A stretch of DNA of 6,654 bases from Paraktedonobacter sp035294465 (GTDB taxonomy: Bacteria > Chloroflexota > Ktedonobacteria > Ktedonobacterales > Ktedonobacteraceae). The stretch is from assembly GCA_035294465.1 (NCBI GenBank), contig DATGKW010000126.1, forward strand, positions 1 to 6,654. The letters run 5' to 3'. The notes under the pieces were generated by a model, which searched no databases, was not told where the DNA came from, and saw only the letters and a program-made list of their open reading frames with translations. This document shows, in pieces, positions 5,541 through 6,654 of the stretch. The translations under genes were made by a program, and so were the position numbers. Numbering within the stretch: position 1 is the first letter of the stretch; the number at the start of each line of letters is the position of its first letter.

Positions 5541-5556
5541 CTCTTCCCAAGAGAGA
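5538..5556. repeat. Second hairpin, immediately after the first
   Basis: TTTCTCTT (5538-5545) can pair with AAGAGAGA (5549-5556) around a CCC loop, with one T-G pair. It starts one base after the first stem and uses the same T-rich segment, so in RNA the two structures could stack. The T-tract and this stem are mutually dependent. Confidence 0.4.
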
Positions 5557-5657
5557 TAGCAGGAATGCATTTCAATCAGGGTAGGTGTCATGCAAGCAGC
5601 CCCTGAGTTCTTAAGAGTATGTGGAGATCGATCTGTCAAACCAGAGGCGGGATCGAG

Positions 5658-5662
5658 AGGAG
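5658..5662 (+). promoter_or_regulatory. Ribosome-binding site that selects the TTG start
   Basis: AGGAG, within GAGAGGAG, ends 6 nt before TTG at 5669-5671. The alternative in-frame GTG at 5621 has no comparable site upstream, and no in-frame ATG occurs before residue 105. This site therefore decides the start. Confidence 0.75.
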
Positions 5663-5668
5663 TGTAGA

Positions 5669-6654
5669 TTGAAAGAGAAAACAGAACGTAAATGGTTCTG
5701 GCGCATCATTGATTTGATCAATCCGCTGCGCGACCCTAGCCTGACTGTGGCCGCCGTACTGACCTTTATCGAAGAGGCAGGTCAGCACGATGTCTGGTAT
5801 ATCATTATCCTGGTTGGCCTGCTCAACTGGATTGCTGTGCGTGGTGTAGTCTGGCTGATTGTTAACTTCGCATTTGCCAGTACATTTATTGGTCGCCGTC
5901 TCTGGTGGGCGATCAAGCACCCGCGCCTGGCCTGGCGTATCCTTGACGCCATTGGCCACGAGGAGATCGTGATTGGCAGTATGCCTGGTCTTTCGGAGAG
6001 CGTTGTGCTTTCGGACGGCTCGACGGTGATGATGAATCCTCTGCTGGGCGCGAGCGGCATTCAAATCATTGGCGAATTGCCCGCCGGTACCGAGATCCCG
6101 ATGCTAAATATGCCCAATGGCCAGGCCGCGCCGGATTTCTCGGCTTTAGCCGGATCAGGAGCGTTCCCCAATACCGGCTCGATGATGGGTCAGCCAACCA
6201 TGGCCTTCTCGCAAAACATGTTCGCGGGTCAGCAAAATACCGAAGGCTTCTCTCAACGCTCCTCTGAAGAGGCAGAACGCCTGCGCCAGCAGATGCAGTC
6301 TATCACACGCTTAATCGACGATTGGATGCAGTTCACCGAAGAGAAATGGCGCACTATTAACGATAGCCAGCTTGGCTGGAAGCCCTTGCGCGGCCGCTGG
6401 AGCGGCTGGGAAGATATTTTCCAGGATTCGTATGGCGTCAAAACGGCTGATCCAATAGCCCAAGCCGCGCAGCTCGCTGGCGAGGCTAACGCCCGTCGTT
6501 TCGAGTTCTCCAAAGAGAAGGGGTCGGCGGCCTCGGCTGTTGCCTGCTTCTTGCGCGATATGATGACGCTGCGCCAGGGCCTGGACATGCAGCGCCCTGA
6601 GAAGGCGGACACGGCGGCGACACCGGCATACAAAACGACGGCTCAGCAGCCAGT
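5669..6654 (+). CDS. Unrecognised membrane-anchored protein, 3' end outside the window
   Basis: The frame stays open from the TTG at 5669 to the window end: 328 complete codons without a stop. I do not recognise the family. Residues 1-41 are basic then mixed (KEKTERKWFWRIIDLINPL near the start). Residues about 42-74 are strongly hydrophobic (WYIIILVGLLNWIAVRGVVW and on) and could be one long or two short membrane helices with Arg58 in the middle. Residues 76-90 are basic and Trp-rich, suggesting a cytoplasmic edge. Residues 97-144 look like a small folded segment (HEEIVIGSMPGLSESVVLSD). Residues about 145-196 are a linker rich in Met, Asn, Gln, Gly and Pro. Residues 198-232 form a charged, probably coiled or amphipathic helix, and 235-252 are Trp-rich (GWKPLRGRWSGWEDIF). 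The C-terminal part is helical and Ala-rich. Codon use looks like that of its neighbours. Real coding is supported by the long open frame, the ribosome-binding site and the composition. Confidence 0.8.
   Translation, partial: MKEKTERKWFWRIIDLINPLRDPSLTVAAVLTFIEEAGQHDVWYIIILVGLLNWIAVRGVVWLIVNFAFASTFIGRRLWWAIKHPRLAWRILDAIGHEEIVIGSMPGLSESVVLSDGSTVMMNPLLGASGIQIIGELPAGTEIPMLNMPNGQAAPDFSALAGSGAFPNTGSMMGQPTMAFSQNMFAGQQNTEGFSQRSSEEAERLRQQMQSITRLIDDWMQFTEEKWRTINDSQLGWKPLRGRWSGWEDIFQDSYGVKTADPIAQAAQLAGEANARRFEFSKEKGSAASAVACFLRDMMTLRQGLDMQRPEKADTAATPAYKTTAQQP

Larger units (their letters stand above)
5405..5668. other. Intergenic region between rph and the membrane-protein gene
   Basis: This stretch contains no supported gene. 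It holds two adjacent hairpins (5519-5536 and 5538-5556), a GATAAT (5502-5507) that could be a weak -10 box without a recognisable -35, and the ribosome-binding site of the next gene at its right end. A weak imperfect hairpin AGGAA...TTCCT (about 5430-5448) follows rph more closely. Confidence 0.5.

Noticed and set aside
5621..5668. GTG start at 5621 for the membrane-protein gene
   Set aside because: It is in frame with no stop in between, but it lacks a Shine-Dalgarno sequence, whereas TTG at 5669 has AGGAG at ideal spacing. The added 16 residues would be highly charged and unlike a typical N-terminus.
5636..6633. Minus-strand open frames of 142, 92 and 126 residues
   Set aside because: They lie opposite the long plus-strand frame that starts at 5669. 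That frame has a good ribosome-binding site, a coherent membrane segment and no stop in 328 codons, while the opposite frames have no recognisable features.

Overview
The window reads as a stretch of bacterial chromosome of moderate GC content with housekeeping and metabolic genes. Gene content and style suggest a Chloroflexota bacterium, possibly of the Ktedonobacteria: a GT20 trehalose-phosphate synthase with the variant 'RxEPTKN' motif, RNase PH, a DUF983 protein, and a large unrecognised membrane protein with a TTG start. This placement is inference; no rRNA or phylogenetic marker is present.

Layout. Positions 1-387 are non-coding and repetitive. They hold five copies of a GTAATT-rich motif, two in one orientation and three in the other, spaced about 73 bp apart, and a pair of 27-bp inverted repeats (80-106 and 361-387) that bound a 308-bp unit. 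Positions 388-554 are non-coding with no recognisable signal. Positions 555-4415 hold four closely packed minus-strand genes, transcribed in the order GT20 synthase (otsA-like), DUF983 zinc-ribbon membrane protein, GNAT acetyltransferase, thiolase. The gaps are 15, 11 and 22 nt, and each gene has its own Shine-Dalgarno sequence, so they look like one operon. Positions 4416-4693 form a divergent intergenic region with a consensus -10 box for rph. Positions 4694-5404 encode RNase PH on the plus strand. Positions 5405-5668 contain two adjacent hairpins, the first a plausible terminator. From 5669 to the window edge runs an open reading frame on the plus strand with a TTG start; it encodes an unrecognised protein with an N-terminal membrane region and is cut by the window end.

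How the genes fit together. The GT20 enzyme should make trehalose-6-phosphate or a related phosphorylated disaccharide, a compatible-solute or stress role. The thiolase belongs to the 3-oxoadipyl-CoA/acetyl-CoA type. The GNAT and DUF983 genes give no clear link between them, so the operon looks mixed in function. RNase PH trims tRNA 3' ends and is transcribed away from the operon. The most unusual parts are the repeat element at the left end and the unassigned membrane protein at the right end. I found no convincing evidence of a defence system, CRISPR array, transposase or RNA gene.
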